Source: RUG14300 sp964391805
GTDB lineage: Bacteria; Bacillota; Clostridia; Christensenellales; CAG-1252
DNA: 64,000 nucleotides
Direction of reading: 5' to 3'
Assembly: GCA_964391805.1 (NCBI GenBank)
Contig: CAYMNK010000002.1
Span: 155,869 to 219,868 of the forward strand
In this document: in pieces, positions 1-8,288 of the stretch
Position numbering within the stretch: position 1 is the stretch's first letter
Layout of the letters: every line of letters starts with the position of its first letter
Translations under genes and position numbers: made by a program
Notes under the pieces: model-generated
Seen by the model: only the letters and a program-made list of their open reading frames with translations
Database searches by the model: none
What the model was told of the DNA's origin: nothing

Positions 1-1
1 T

Positions 2-1996
2 CCTTTACTTTCATTAATGTATCTCAATAAGAGTTATTCACTTTTGGCTAAGTACGAAAACAGGCTAAAAGAAGTAACGGATGCTGACTATATAAAAGAT
101 GATGAACCTCAAGCTATCTATAACGATTTTAAAAACGTTGTAGGTAAAGCTATGAGATTTTATCTTTCCGACCGCACTGTGGAACCTGAAGAAATGCTTG
201 CTATTATGGGTTCTTCCCAAAAACTCGAAAACGAATGGCTTACCTTCCAACGCTATCCCTCGTCCATCGAAAACATAAAAAAGATTTATCAACTCAATTT
301 CGATCAAACAATTACCGTTACGAGAATGGAGATAAACTTACCCAAAATCAAGATAAAAGGCAAGAAAAACAATATGTTTAACGCTTTTATCGTTATATCT
401 TTGGTAGTTGCTTTATTATGTGCAATTTCAATCACAACGATATGCGAAATAATCGGTTTAGGCACTGCCGAAAAACCTATTAAGGCGGACAACATAGAGA
501 TAATTAACGGTAATGCAAATAAAAACTTCATATTGAGTGACAATTTATCGATAAAAAACGAACATGTCGAAACGATAAATTCTTTAGACGGGAACGAAAA
601 GATTATATACCTAAGTTCGCTTCCGTTTATTAAAACACTTAACGGTACACTTAAGAACGTGACCTTTGTTATCGATGGCGAGCTTGAAGCTAAAGATATC
701 CATACATCGGTTATTCAGACAAATAATGGTTCTTTAGAAAACGTAAAAGTGATTATTAACGCGTCTATTAACGAAGTCGATACCGAGAACGATCTATATA
801 TTTCCGCATTAGTGGGCGAAAATAAAGGTACTATTAGCGACTGCACTGTCACGGGAACAGTCACTCTTATAGGTAATGCACAAGGAAATGCTTACTATTC
901 GTCAATTGCTTCTATTAATGACGGCGAGATAATGAACTGCACCGTTAAAGATGGTTCGATTACTGCCGAAAACGTAGACCTTGCAGGTTTGGTAATCGAC
1001 AACAATGGCGGAATTTACAGTTCAACAAACAAAGTCGATATTTCACAAAAAGAGACAGTTGCTTTTGAGGACGAAGATTTAGGTTGGAACCCCAATTGTG
1101 CAGGTATTGTGATCAATAATTACGGAACAATAGAAAGATGTATCAATGAGGGGAAAATTGAAGCATATTCGGTTACCGATAAAAACTATCAAATATTGAT
1201 TGGAGGTTTAGCAATCAATAATACAGGTAGCATAAGCGACTGCACCAATAAAGGTGATGTCAATGCTTATTCGCCAAACTGCTCGGTATATGCGGGCGGG
1301 TTGGTTGCAACTAACGTACAAGAATACAATCAAGCCACCGCTTCATTTATATTCGGGACCATAGAAGATTCCCGTAATTACGGATATATCTACGCTAAAG
1401 TTACCGGGGAAGGAGAAAAACCAATATACGCCGGAGGTCTAACCGCTATCAATCAAGGTAATATTCAAAATACTGCAAACGGCGGAAAATTGATAGTTTT
1501 CACCGTTAAAGGTTCTTTGATCGTAGGCGGATTATCCGGTTATAATTCCGCTTATACGCTTAATAATTATACCTCTTACGGACAAATACAAGGCTGTCGT
1601 TCCGAGTGTGCTATAGTTGCTACCGTGGGAACAAAGCAAAGTTTTATCGGCGGATTGGTGGGCGATAACGCAAGTCTCTTGACACAATGTTTCTCACTTG
1701 CCGAAGATTTCACAGTTATAGATAATAATGAACCTGCCGAAGAAGGCGATTATTCGCACGCCGTTTTCTTGGGTTCAGTTGTCGGAGTTAACGAATTATA
1801 CTTTTCAATAAGCGGTTATTCTTCCTTTACGTCTAACAATTATGCACTGCATACAACGGATGAAATGAAAACAACAGGTGTATTCGTATATTCGAACAAT
1901 ATCATTTCGTCACTAACGGATACATTGAATTACTCTTATACCGATAGAGATGCAATGATAAACGAACTAAATGAAAAAGGTTGGTACTGGGAATGA
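2..1996 (+). CDS. Membrane-anchored beta-helix (GLUG-like repeat) surface protein, 5' end cut by window
   Basis: The reading frame is open to the left edge of the window, so the ATG at 17 may be internal. From that ATG there are 659 codons. Residues 1-118 are soluble and charged. Residues about 121-147 form one hydrophobic helix. The rest is a long run of degenerate repeats rich in Gly, Asn and short beta strands, such as GGLAINNTGSISDCTN and GGLVGDNASLLTQC, spaced 30-60 residues apart. This pattern fits a right-handed beta-helix of the GLUG or polymorphic-outer-membrane-repeat type. There is no N-terminal signal peptide after the ATG at 17, so the repeats are probably exported across the internal helix with the N-terminal part in the cytoplasm. 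The stop overlaps the next start (ATGA), indicating translational coupling. Function is unknown; a role in surface adhesion or glycan contact is only a guess. Confidence 0.75.
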   Translation, partial: PLLSLMYLNKSYSLLAKYENRLKEVTDADYIKDDEPQAIYNDFKNVVGKAMRFYLSDRTVEPEEMLAIMGSSQKLENEWLTFQRYPSSIENIKKIYQLNFDQTITVTRMEINLPKIKIKGKKNNMFNAFIVISLVVALLCAISITTICEIIGLGTAEKPIKADNIEIINGNANKNFILSDNLSIKNEHVETINSLDGNEKIIYLSSLPFIKTLNGTLKNVTFVIDGELEAKDIHTSVIQTNNGSLENVKVIINASINEVDTENDLYISALVGENKGTISDCTVTGTVTLIGNAQGNAYYSSIASINDGEIMNCTVKDGSITAENVDLAGLVIDNNGGIYSSTNKVDISQKETVAFEDEDLGWNPNCAGIVINNYGTIERCINEGKIEAYSVTDKNYQILIGGLAINNTGSISDCTNKGDVNAYSPNCSVYAGGLVATNVQEYNQATASFIFGTIEDSRNYGYIYAKVTGEGEKPIYAGGLTAINQGNIQNTANGGKLIVFTVKGSLIVGGLSGYNSAYTLNNYTSYGQIQGCRSECAIVATVGTKQSFIGGLVGDNASLLTQCFSLAEDFTVIDNNEPAEEGDYSHAVFLGSVVGVNELYFSISGYSSFTSNNYALHTTDEMKTTGVFVYSNNIISSLTDTLNYSYTDRDAMINELNEKGWYWE

Positions 1997-2211
1997 TAGA
2001 AAAACTAATTAAAAATGCAAAATATATCGGAATAGGCTTTTTCAGTCTCGATTTACTCTTCCTCATCTTTACTGCGGTATATATTACGTTAGCGATTAAA
2101 GGAATTATGTCTGTAGGAATATGGTTTATCGTAATTTCTTCAGTAATGCTTGTGCTTAATTTAGCATTTGCCGTCCTATCCATTAAGTTAAAAAATAGAA
2201 GCAATTTATAA
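1993..2211 (+). CDS. Small two-helix membrane protein
   Basis: This is a 72-codon gene whose ATG overlaps the TGA of the preceding gene by two bases, so it is probably translated by coupling. An upstream in-frame TTG at 1981 is less likely. The protein has two strongly hydrophobic segments, at about residues 13-35 and 40-65, separated by a short loop with a glycine, and a basic C-terminal tail. No enzyme motif is visible. It sits between a membrane-anchored beta-helix protein and a pyrophosphatase-like gene on the same strand and may be an accessory of the surface protein. I do not recognise a named family. Confidence 0.7.
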   Translation: MIEKLIKNAKYIGIGFFSLDLLFLIFTAVYITLAIKGIMSVGIWFIVISSVMLVLNLAFAVLSIKLKNRSNL

Positions 2212-2220
2212 GAGGTGCGT

Positions 2221-2541
2221 ATGATTATTGGCGAAACGGTATCGATCATTATAGATCACAGGAAGGGAAGCGTTGACGATAATGGAATTTATTATCCGAT
2301 AAACGTAGGTTACATAGAAGATAATTTCTGCCAAAACGGTAAAAGACGTGTTTATTTATTGGGAGTATACAGTCCGGTAGATAGTTATACGGGTGAATTC
2401 TTAGGTTATATTAGGTCAAAAGGCGACGAAGATAGAATAGTATGCGGTAATTTTCAAGAGCAATTTTCGGACGACCAAATTTTATCGCAAATTGACTTTA
2501 TAGATAAATACTGCACAGTCGAAAGACCTATAAATATTTAA
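2221..2541 (+). CDS. Inorganic pyrophosphatase-fold protein, probably inactive
   Basis: This 106-residue protein is clearly related to the protein encoded at 60142-60465. Both start M-(I/L)-(I)G-(E/Q)-TV-x-(I/V)-I-(I/V)-D and share YY-x(2)-N-x-GY, a LLG/ILG strand and a final QxDFxxK(Y/F) helix. The YYPxNxGYI stretch matches the core of soluble family I inorganic pyrophosphatases, which are usually 170-180 residues. The acidic DGDPxD metal-binding loop of true pyrophosphatases is replaced here by NGKRRV, so the metal site looks destroyed. The start was chosen at ATG 2221 because AGAGG lies six bases upstream; a GTG at 2215 is also in frame. It is cotranscribed with surface and unknown proteins. 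A binding or regulatory role is inference. Confidence 0.6.
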   Translation: MIIGETVSIIIDHRKGSVDDNGIYYPINVGYIEDNFCQNGKRRVYLLGVYSPVDSYTGEFLGYIRSKGDEDRIVCGNFQEQFSDDQILSQIDFIDKYCTVERPINI

Positions 2542-2543
2542 CT

Positions 2544-3119
2544 ATGAAACTGATCGAAATTAATTCGTGTTTAGGTATTTCAGTAGGACAAAATAAGCTT
2601 CTACTCCATAGTCACAAAGCACCTTGCATAGAAGCAATGGCCAAACACGGGCATTCGTTAAAGCGGATTCCCTTATCGTTATACACAGTAACGGAATCAA
2701 GCGAAAACCATATCAAACTAAGGTTTTCTGGTGCAATGTGTTTGTGTGAAATGGAGTTAAGACAAGAAAAAGATAGACTAACCATCAATTATTCCGCAAA
2801 TGCCGAACAGTTAATAATATCGCTAAGCATTCCTAAAGATGTATTATTATATTTCGATAGTTACGCCCTCAACGGAAGAAAATTCATCAAAGCAAAAAAC
2901 GGTAAATCGGTAAAAATAAAAACATTTTTGAGTAAAATTAGTAGCGACGGACGTGATAAGGTATATCTCGAAAAACTCCCAACCGAAATAATGTCATCAA
3001 ATGGATTAAAGTATATATGCGATTCGGAACCATTATCAATAGATGCCGAATATGACAAGAGTCTTTCGATTATAACGAACAACGGAAAAGGATATATAGT
3101 TATAGAATTAAGTAAATAA
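2544..3119 (+). CDS. Hypothetical soluble protein
   Basis: A 191-codon gene starting two bases after the stop of the pyrophosphatase-like gene and ending just before a strong terminator, so it is the last gene of the operon. The product has no signal peptide and no long hydrophobic helix. Its composition suggests a mostly beta-strand protein with many alternating hydrophobic residues, for example KLLLHSHKAPCIEA and LTINYSANAEQLIISLSIP. Three cysteines lie in the first half (CIEA, MCLCEM). No recognisable catalytic motif was found. I do not recognise the family; operon context links it only to the upstream surface protein genes. Confidence 0.6.
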   Translation: MKLIEINSCLGISVGQNKLLLHSHKAPCIEAMAKHGHSLKRIPLSLYTVTESSENHIKLRFSGAMCLCEMELRQEKDRLTINYSANAEQLIISLSIPKDVLLYFDSYALNGRKFIKAKNGKSVKIKTFLSKISSDGRDKVYLEKLPTEIMSSNGLKYICDSEPLSIDAEYDKSLSIITNNGKGYIVIELSK

Positions 3120-3123
3120 TGAA

Positions 3124-3156
3124 AAGGACGATGATAAAGGCATTGTCCTTTTTTTT
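3124..3156 (+). terminator. Rho-independent terminator
   Basis: AAGGACGATG at 3124-3133 pairs with CATTGTCCTT at 3141-3150, including one G-U pair, with a 7-base loop and then a run of T to 3156. It ends the operon of the first four genes. Confidence 0.85.
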
Positions 3157-3159
3157 GCA

Positions 3160-3350
3160 AGGAATTAGATACCGACGCATTGCGTCGCCCTACGGGTTCG
3201 ACTACAGACTTCGTCTTTCGCTCAGTATGACATTTGATGGTGTAGTGCTACTCATAGTTCCTTCGCTCAGTATGACAGGACGGAAAGCAGTATGACGGCG
3301 GACGAGAATGACCTTTGATGGTGAAGTGCTATTCTAACGCTCAGTATGAC
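3160..3350 (+). repeat. Dispersed structured repeat, copy 1
   Basis: The copy starts with GGAATTAGATACCGACGC. It holds the hairpin GACGCattGCGTC, then GGGTTCGACTAC, the hairpin AGACttcGTCT and CGCTCAGTATGACATTTG. Degenerate tail units follow with two more partial CAGTATGAC strings and GGCGGACG. It fills the gap between two convergent transcription units, with a terminator on each side. Confidence 0.85.
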
Positions 3351-3353
3351 ATG

Positions 3354-3382
3354 AAAAAAGGGACTGCGATTAGTCCCTTTTT
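3354..3382 (-). terminator. Terminator of the EF-G-like gene
   Basis: On the minus strand AAAGGGACT pairs with AGTCCCTTT around a short loop, followed by TTTTTT. It lies about 25 bases beyond the stop of the EF-G-like gene. Confidence 0.85.
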
Positions 3383-3407
3383 ATATGCTTGGGGTTAGCC
3401 AAGATTA

Positions 3408-5426
3408 TTATTTTCTGGAATCCAATTCTTCCTTTCTCTTCTTAGCATCCTCGATGATCTTGGGGTTAGCGGAAGAAGGAACTTCTTGATACTCGGCAAA
3501 CTTCATGGTAAATCTACCTCTTCCTTGAGTCATAGAACGAAGGTCGGTAGCATATCTGAGCATTTCAGCTTGAGGAATGCTTGCGGAAATGATTTGTCTA
3601 CCATTCTTTTGCTCGGTGAACTTAATAGCACCACGACGCTTACTTACGTCACCTAATACGTCGCCCAAGTATGAAGCAGGAACGGAAATTTCTACGTCCA
3701 TGATAGGCTCTAAGAAGTAAGGACCTGCAGCCTTAACACCTTCGTCGTATGCCAACTTAGCTGCGGAGATGAATGCGATTTCCTTACTATCTACGGGGTG
3801 ATACTTACCATCGAATACGGTAGCCTTGAGGTTGATCATAGGATAACCTGCCAAAACGCCAGTCTTAACAGCTTCACGTAAACCTTTTTCAACTGCGGGG
3901 ATAAATTGACGAGGAATTGCACCACCAACAACTGCGTCTACGAATTCGAACACGCCGTCTTCGGCACCCGGCTCGAAACGAACGGAACATTGACCGAATT
4001 GACCTGCACCACCGTTTTGCTTCTTATGTCTACCGGTTGCTTCAGCAGATCTGTGGATGGTTTCTCTATAAGAAACGCGGGGTTCTCTCAAAAGTGCATC
4101 GAGGTTATATTTATTCTTAACTTTCTTACAGATGATCTCTAATTGAGTTTCGCCTAAACCTTGTAATAATGTCTCGTTGGTTTCGGCATTCTTCTCTACG
4201 CGAGCAGTGCTTTCTTCGTCAAGAATCTTATAGATAGCGGAGATAACCTTTTCTTCATCGTCCTTCTTAGCCGCGTTAACTGCCAAAGAGATAACAGGCT
4301 CGGGGAACGGAATAGCATCTAATACAACCTTATTTGCGGGATCGCAAAGGGTGTCGCCGGTCTTGGTGGATGTTAATTTAGCAACAGCACCGATATCACC
4401 GGTATTGAAGCCGTCTACCATATCTTGTTTCTTACCACGGATGCAGTAAATGGATGCGCAACGCTCTGATTTTTCGCTTGCGGAATTCAATACGTTGTCA
4501 CCGGAATTGAGCTTACCGCCCATAACCTTGAACATCAAAAGTTTACCTACGAACGGGTCAACGATGGTCTTAAATACTTGAGCGGAGAAGTTCTCTGTCT
4601 TAGCCTTAGGAGCGGGGATAATATTAACGATATTATCTAAAAGATTGGTGATAGCTACGTTTTGAGTAGCGGAACCGGCGAATGCAAGGATAACTGCAGC
4701 ATTTTCAACTGCAATTCTAATACCTGCCAATACGTCCTCTTCGCAGAGATCCATATCTTCAAAATATTTTTCCATTAATTCGTCACTTTGCTCTGCTGCT
4801 AACTCTACGAGTTGTTGACGAGCTTCGTCATAAGCATCTTGATGACTTGCGGGAATTGCAATTTCGTTACCATTCATATCGTACGCCTTAGCATTCAATA
4901 CGCTGATGTAACCTGTCATCTTCAAGTTCTCAACAATAGGAATTTCACATGCGCATACTGTCGGGAAGTTGCTATGAATGTCCTCAATAGTTGCCATGTA
5001 ATTAGCATTTTCTTTAGTTACTGCGTTTACGAAAAGGATGCTGGGAAGCTTACGCTCGCTTACCATTTCAAGTGCCTTCTCACAACCAACGGACATTGCA
5101 CCGCTCGCTTGGGTAACGATTACAGCGCCGTCTGCTACATGCAATGCGGAAACAACCTCGCCCTCAAAGTCGAAGGAACCGGGAGTATCCAAAATATTAA
5201 TCTTATGCTCTTTCCAAACGGTATAACCAAGACCTAATCCGATAGAAATCTTACGACTGATTTCTTCGTTATCGAAGTCCATCGTCGAGTTACCATCGTC
5301 AACACGACCGAGTCTATCTATTGTCTTACCGTTAAACATCATGGCTTCGGCAAGAGAAGTCTTACCTTCACCGGAGTGACCTATTAAAGCCACGTTACGA
5401 ATTGAATTAGTTTCAAAAACCTTCAT
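3408..5426 (-). CDS. EF-G2-like translational GTPase with aberrant G4 motif
   Basis: The 672-residue product has the full domain order of elongation factor G: GTPase domain, domain II, and domains III-V including GGAGQFGQ and YHPVDSKEIAF. It belongs to the EF-G2-like branch, recognised by GHSGEGKT at residues 16-23 and by the EEISRKIS switch I, which replaces RGITI of canonical EF-G. The G3 motif DTPG is intact at 80-83. The G4 motif, normally NKxD for guanine recognition, reads NAVT at 134-137, although the flanking FVN and KENANY are conserved. EF-G moves tRNA and mRNA through the ribosome or helps recycle it; EF-G2 proteins often act in special conditions and the main fusA is presumably elsewhere. 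The start ATG follows CAAGGGG. It is transcribed alone and has its own terminator. Confidence 0.9.
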   Translation of the reverse strand: MKVFETNSIRNVALIGHSGEGKTSLAEAMMFNGKTIDRLGRVDDGNSTMDFDNEEISRKISIGLGLGYTVWKEHKINILDTPGSFDFEGEVVSALHVADGAVIVTQASGAMSVGCEKALEMVSERKLPSILFVNAVTKENANYMATIEDIHSNFPTVCACEIPIVENLKMTGYISVLNAKAYDMNGNEIAIPASHQDAYDEARQQLVELAAEQSDELMEKYFEDMDLCEEDVLAGIRIAVENAAVILAFAGSATQNVAITNLLDNIVNIIPAPKAKTENFSAQVFKTIVDPFVGKLLMFKVMGGKLNSGDNVLNSASEKSERCASIYCIRGKKQDMVDGFNTGDIGAVAKLTSTKTGDTLCDPANKVVLDAIPFPEPVISLAVNAAKKDDEEKVISAIYKILDEESTARVEKNAETNETLLQGLGETQLEIICKKVKNKYNLDALLREPRVSYRETIHRSAEATGRHKKQNGGAGQFGQCSVRFEPGAEDGVFEFVDAVVGGAIPRQFIPAVEKGLREAVKTGVLAGYPMINLKATVFDGKYHPVDSKEIAFISAAKLAYDEGVKAAGPYFLEPIMDVEISVPASYLGDVLGDVSKRRGAIKFTEQKNGRQIISASIPQAEMLRYATDLRSMTQGRGRFTMKFAEYQEVPSSANPKIIEDAKKRKEELDSRK

Positions 5427-5696
5427 TATACTACCCCTTGGATATTATTAACCTTTTTATGGCTATTATAATATTACAATATAAATTGATTTTTATCAAC
5501 TAATTTTTTGCTTAGAACCGCACTTTTTTGTAAATTTTTTATTTTTAAAGTGATTTTTACCGTTTTTTACAATGACTTCAACCCTTATATGGTGTGTTTT
5601 TCGGTATATGTCGGTTTATTTTTAGCTCTTACCGTACATATTTATTTCTCAAAATGAATAACATTTGATAAAACTATTTATATTATGGGGGCTTTT
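5427..5696. other. AT-rich divergent intergenic region
   Basis: A 270-base gap between the EF-G-like gene and the racemase-like gene, which diverge. It is very AT-rich, and TATAAT-like strings at 5462-5475 probably serve the EF-G-like gene. No repeat copy and no convincing small gene are seen. Confidence 0.5.
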
Positions 5697-6371
5697 ATGA
5701 TTGGCTTTTTCGATAGCGGTAAGGGTGGATTGACAACTTTAGCGGAATGTGTAAGGAAGGGATTTAGAGGTGAAGCGGTGTATTTCGCGGATTATTCTAA
5801 TGCGCCGTTTGGTAATAAATCAGTTGCAAATCTTTGTCAAATTGCCGACGATTGTTTGGATAAACTTCACTCAATGGGTGTCGATCTTTCGGTTTGCGCC
5901 TGCAACACGCTAAGTTCGGTATGCAACTTCGCGGGAAAAAACGTCATTCCGCTAAGAATACCTTTCGAACTTGTAGAAAACTTTTCGGATTGCCTATTTT
6001 TAGGAACGGTTAATTCGGTAAACGCTCTGCCAAATTGGTTTTATGCAATGGGTGGAAAAAGCAAAGCATTGCCCGAACTTGCTACAATGATTGACTCTAA
6101 TTCGACGGAAATCGACGCGTATTTAGAGTCGCAAATTTTGGAACACGCTCATACAGTCATTTTGGGCTGTACTCATTATGTTTTTTATAAAGATAAAATC
6201 AAACACCTAACACAGGCAAAAGAGGTTTTGTCGGTTAACGAGGGCGTGCATGTCAAGCTTCGCCCTCTCCACGGACGAGATTTAACCGTCTATTTCCAAA
6301 AAGAAAAAGCGGACGAATATACCGCCGCTCTACATTCTTTGGCTATAAAGCCGATTATAAAAACATATTAA
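5697..6371 (+). CDS. Glutamate/aspartate racemase family protein
   Basis: This 224-residue protein has the hallmarks of the MurI family: MIGFFDSGKGGLTTL at the N-terminus, CNTLSS with the first catalytic cysteine near residue 69, and LGCTHY with the second near residue 158. Glutamate racemase makes D-glutamate for peptidoglycan. The protein is shorter than usual (about 265 residues), missing part of the region between the two cysteines and the usual extended C-terminus, so activity cannot be assumed. The start at 5697 is preferred over the ATG at 5685 because it has GGGGG six bases upstream and gives the usual family N-terminus. Its stop abuts the stop of the convergent gene with no space for a terminator. 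Confidence 0.8.
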   Translation: MIGFFDSGKGGLTTLAECVRKGFRGEAVYFADYSNAPFGNKSVANLCQIADDCLDKLHSMGVDLSVCACNTLSSVCNFAGKNVIPLRIPFELVENFSDCLFLGTVNSVNALPNWFYAMGGKSKALPELATMIDSNSTEIDAYLESQILEHAHTVILGCTHYVFYKDKIKHLTQAKEVLSVNEGVHVKLRPLHGRDLTVYFQKEKADEYTAALHSLAIKPIIKTY

Positions 6372-7100
6372 CTAAATTAGGCAAAACCTTTTAAGTACTT
6401 CTTCTATTTTCTCAACACGCTGAGTAAATTTTTTATTGTCAACCAGTGCCAATTTTACACCTAACCAACTCGGCCTGACCATTTTGGGATTATCATCCTC
6501 GACATTGAAAAGAAAATAATCTAAAAGTTCGTTCAATTCGTTCCTAAGTTTGGCTTCGATCTTGTTATCGCCGTCAAGTTCCCTACGAATATCCTTAACT
6601 ATCGAATAAATCTCATTCGCAGCAGCCGTACTGATACTGGTTGCCAATTCGCTATCGGTGTCCTCTTGGTCAACTCCTTCGTTATATAAAAACACCTCTC
6701 TAAATGCCAATCTATAAGGATTGAAAACAACTTTACAAAACTCCGAGTACGCCGATTTAGTATCCAAATCGGGATACAACTGTTTGAGTACGTTATCAAT
6801 CGTTTGAGTAGTTTTGGCAAACTCATAGATTAGTTTGGTCACAAAAGCAACTATGCCCTTTTTACTTTCAGGCAAACGGAAAAAGTATTTGCCATCCTTT
6901 TGAACGATGCACTTCTTAAGCAATTTTTCGTAATTGATGGTCTTATAACACTCCGAAACGGTAACACGAAGATCGGCATTATAGGCTATAAGTTTGAGTA
7001 AATCTTCGAATTTACCTCCAATCATCAATATATTGGCATCTATAACCGATTGAACGGCACTATCAAATAATAAAAACTCTTCGTCTCTATTTAGATCCAT
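6372..7100 (-). CDS. Hypothetical helical cytoplasmic protein
   Basis: A 242-codon gene convergent with the racemase-like gene; the two stop codons are directly adjacent. The product is rich in Leu, Lys, Glu and Asp, with no signal peptide or membrane helix and a predicted mainly alpha-helical character. Notable stretches are a central acidic segment (NEGVDQEDTDSE) and a C-terminal KKFTQRVEKIEEVLKRF helix. No catalytic motif is visible and I do not recognise the family. It is transcribed alone, with an AT-rich upstream region shared with the divergent DUF4364 gene. Confidence 0.6.
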   Translation of the reverse strand: MDLNRDEEFLLFDSAVQSVIDANILMIGGKFEDLLKLIAYNADLRVTVSECYKTINYEKLLKKCIVQKDGKYFFRLPESKKGIVAFVTKLIYEFAKTTQTIDNVLKQLYPDLDTKSAYSEFCKVVFNPYRLAFREVFLYNEGVDQEDTDSELATSISTAAANEIYSIVKDIRRELDGDNKIEAKLRNELNELLDYFLFNVEDDNPKMVRPSWLGVKLALVDNKKFTQRVEKIEEVLKRFCLI

Positions 7101-7315
7101 AATCTTTTCACTCCGTATTTCTTAGATATTATGATTATATTACATTTTTTATAATTTTTCAATCCTTTTATTGTAATTTAACAAATAAACCGAACCATTT
7201 TATCATAATAATTGCTTACATACTTTACAAATGACACTATATGTAACTTGAATTGTTATAATTGCATCCGAATACCACAATATGTAGTAATTTTTAAAAA
7301 AATATCAAAAAAGTC

Positions 7316-7345
7316 TTGTTTGTCTATATCAATCTGTGTTACAAT
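7316..7345 (+). promoter_or_regulatory. Promoter of the DUF4364 gene
   Basis: TTGTTT at 7316-7321 and TACAAT at 7340-7345 are separated by 18 bases and lie about 33 bases before the start codon. Confidence 0.5.
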
Positions 7346-7377
7346 TAAAATATATACGCAAGACAAGGGGCAACAAC

Positions 7378-7899
7378 ATGGAAAACGATCTTATTGAAAA
7401 GCTTATGATACTATATCTGCTTGATAGAATGGAAGTTTCTTTGGTAGAAGAAACTCTTTTAGCCATTTGCTGTACAGACAATGAATGGATGCCGTATATG
7501 AATTGCATCGATGCTTTAAGTAAGCTCAAAGATTCGGATTTTATCCACAGTTCTCAACCAAACGGTAAAGTTATATATAATATCACACCCGCCGGAAGAA
7601 GTTGTATTGCCACTTTCTACACAAAAATTCCGCTCTCTAAGAGAGAACAAATAGTAGATTTCGTCAAGAAAAAGAGATTGGAATATCGTAAAAAGCAAGA
7701 ACTCGATTTCGATTATTATCTCAACAAGGACGGTACATATACGGTTAAGTTAGTAATTGCCGATCCTTCGTCAAGAACAAATATGCTCGAAATCAAAATC
7801 GCCGCAGACAGTAAAGGTAACGCAAGGTATGCTTGTAACACTTGGGAAGAGAAAGCGGCTCAAATATACGAATTTTTATACGAAAAATTGTTTGATTAA
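7378..7899 (+). CDS. DUF4364 family protein
   Basis: The 173-residue product begins MENDLIEKLMILYLLDRM, the typical opening of DUF4364, a family of Clostridia proteins with an N-terminal winged-helix-like region. The N-terminal part (about 1-85) looks like a helix-turn-helix fold ending in a YNITPAGRSCIATF strand-turn typical of wings. The C-terminal part has a long charged helix (KREQIVDFVKKKRLEYRKKQEL) and a beta sheet. A transcriptional or regulatory role is inferred from the fold. The start at 7378 is chosen because AAGGGG lies about 8 bases upstream; an in-frame ATG at 7336 has no ribosome binding site. It is followed by a terminator, so it is a single-gene unit. Confidence 0.75.
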   Translation: MENDLIEKLMILYLLDRMEVSLVEETLLAICCTDNEWMPYMNCIDALSKLKDSDFIHSSQPNGKVIYNITPAGRSCIATFYTKIPLSKREQIVDFVKKKRLEYRKKQELDFDYYLNKDGTYTVKLVIADPSSRTNMLEIKIAADSKGNARYACNTWEEKAAQIYEFLYEKLFD

Positions 7900-7904
7900 T
7901 TATT

Positions 7905-7928
7905 GGAACCGACGAGGTTCCTTTTTTT
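7905..7928 (+). terminator. Rho-independent terminator
   Basis: GGAACC at 7905-7910 pairs with GGTTCC at 7916-7921 around a 5-base loop, followed by seven T. It directly follows the DUF4364 gene. Confidence 0.85.
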
Positions 7929-7979
7929 ATGTTGCGGACGTTGAAGATAAGTTTTTGTTATGGTATCCGCTTTTATGAT

Positions 7980-8180
7980 TTGGATTAAGATACTGCAAGG
8001 TGAACCTTGCACTGCTTCGCAGTTCGACTTCAGACTTTGTCTTCCGCTCAGTATGACGGGACGGGCGCTAAAGCGCCGTGACGTCTTTGCTACCGCAAAA
8101 GTGAAGTTGTAAAGCCGTGAAGTTTGCCTCGCGACAAGTGAAGTTTTTGCTTCGCAAAGTTGCGGATTGTTTTATCAATG
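7980..8180 (+). repeat. Dispersed structured repeat, copy 2
   Basis: It starts GGATTAAGATACTGCAAGG with the stem GCAAGGtgaaCCTTGC, then CTGCttcGCAG, TTCGACTTC, AGACtttGTCT and CGCTCAGTATGACGGGACG. The tail is a run of short hairpin units (GGGCGCtaaaGCGCC, TGAAGTTTGCC and similar) ending near TTCGCAAAGTTGCGG. Confidence 0.8.
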
Positions 8181-8288
8181 GCGTGATTTGTCGGTAAAAA
8201 TGTTTTCATTGAGAATTTGAACAAGTTTTGTCTAAGGTGTTTCATTATCGTTAGATTGGTGATAATATGGAATAATTCAGGGGGTAAA

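Noticed and set aside
4812..5237. 141-codon frame opposite the EF-G-like gene
   Set aside because: It lies fully antisense to a well-conserved gene and has no family resemblance.
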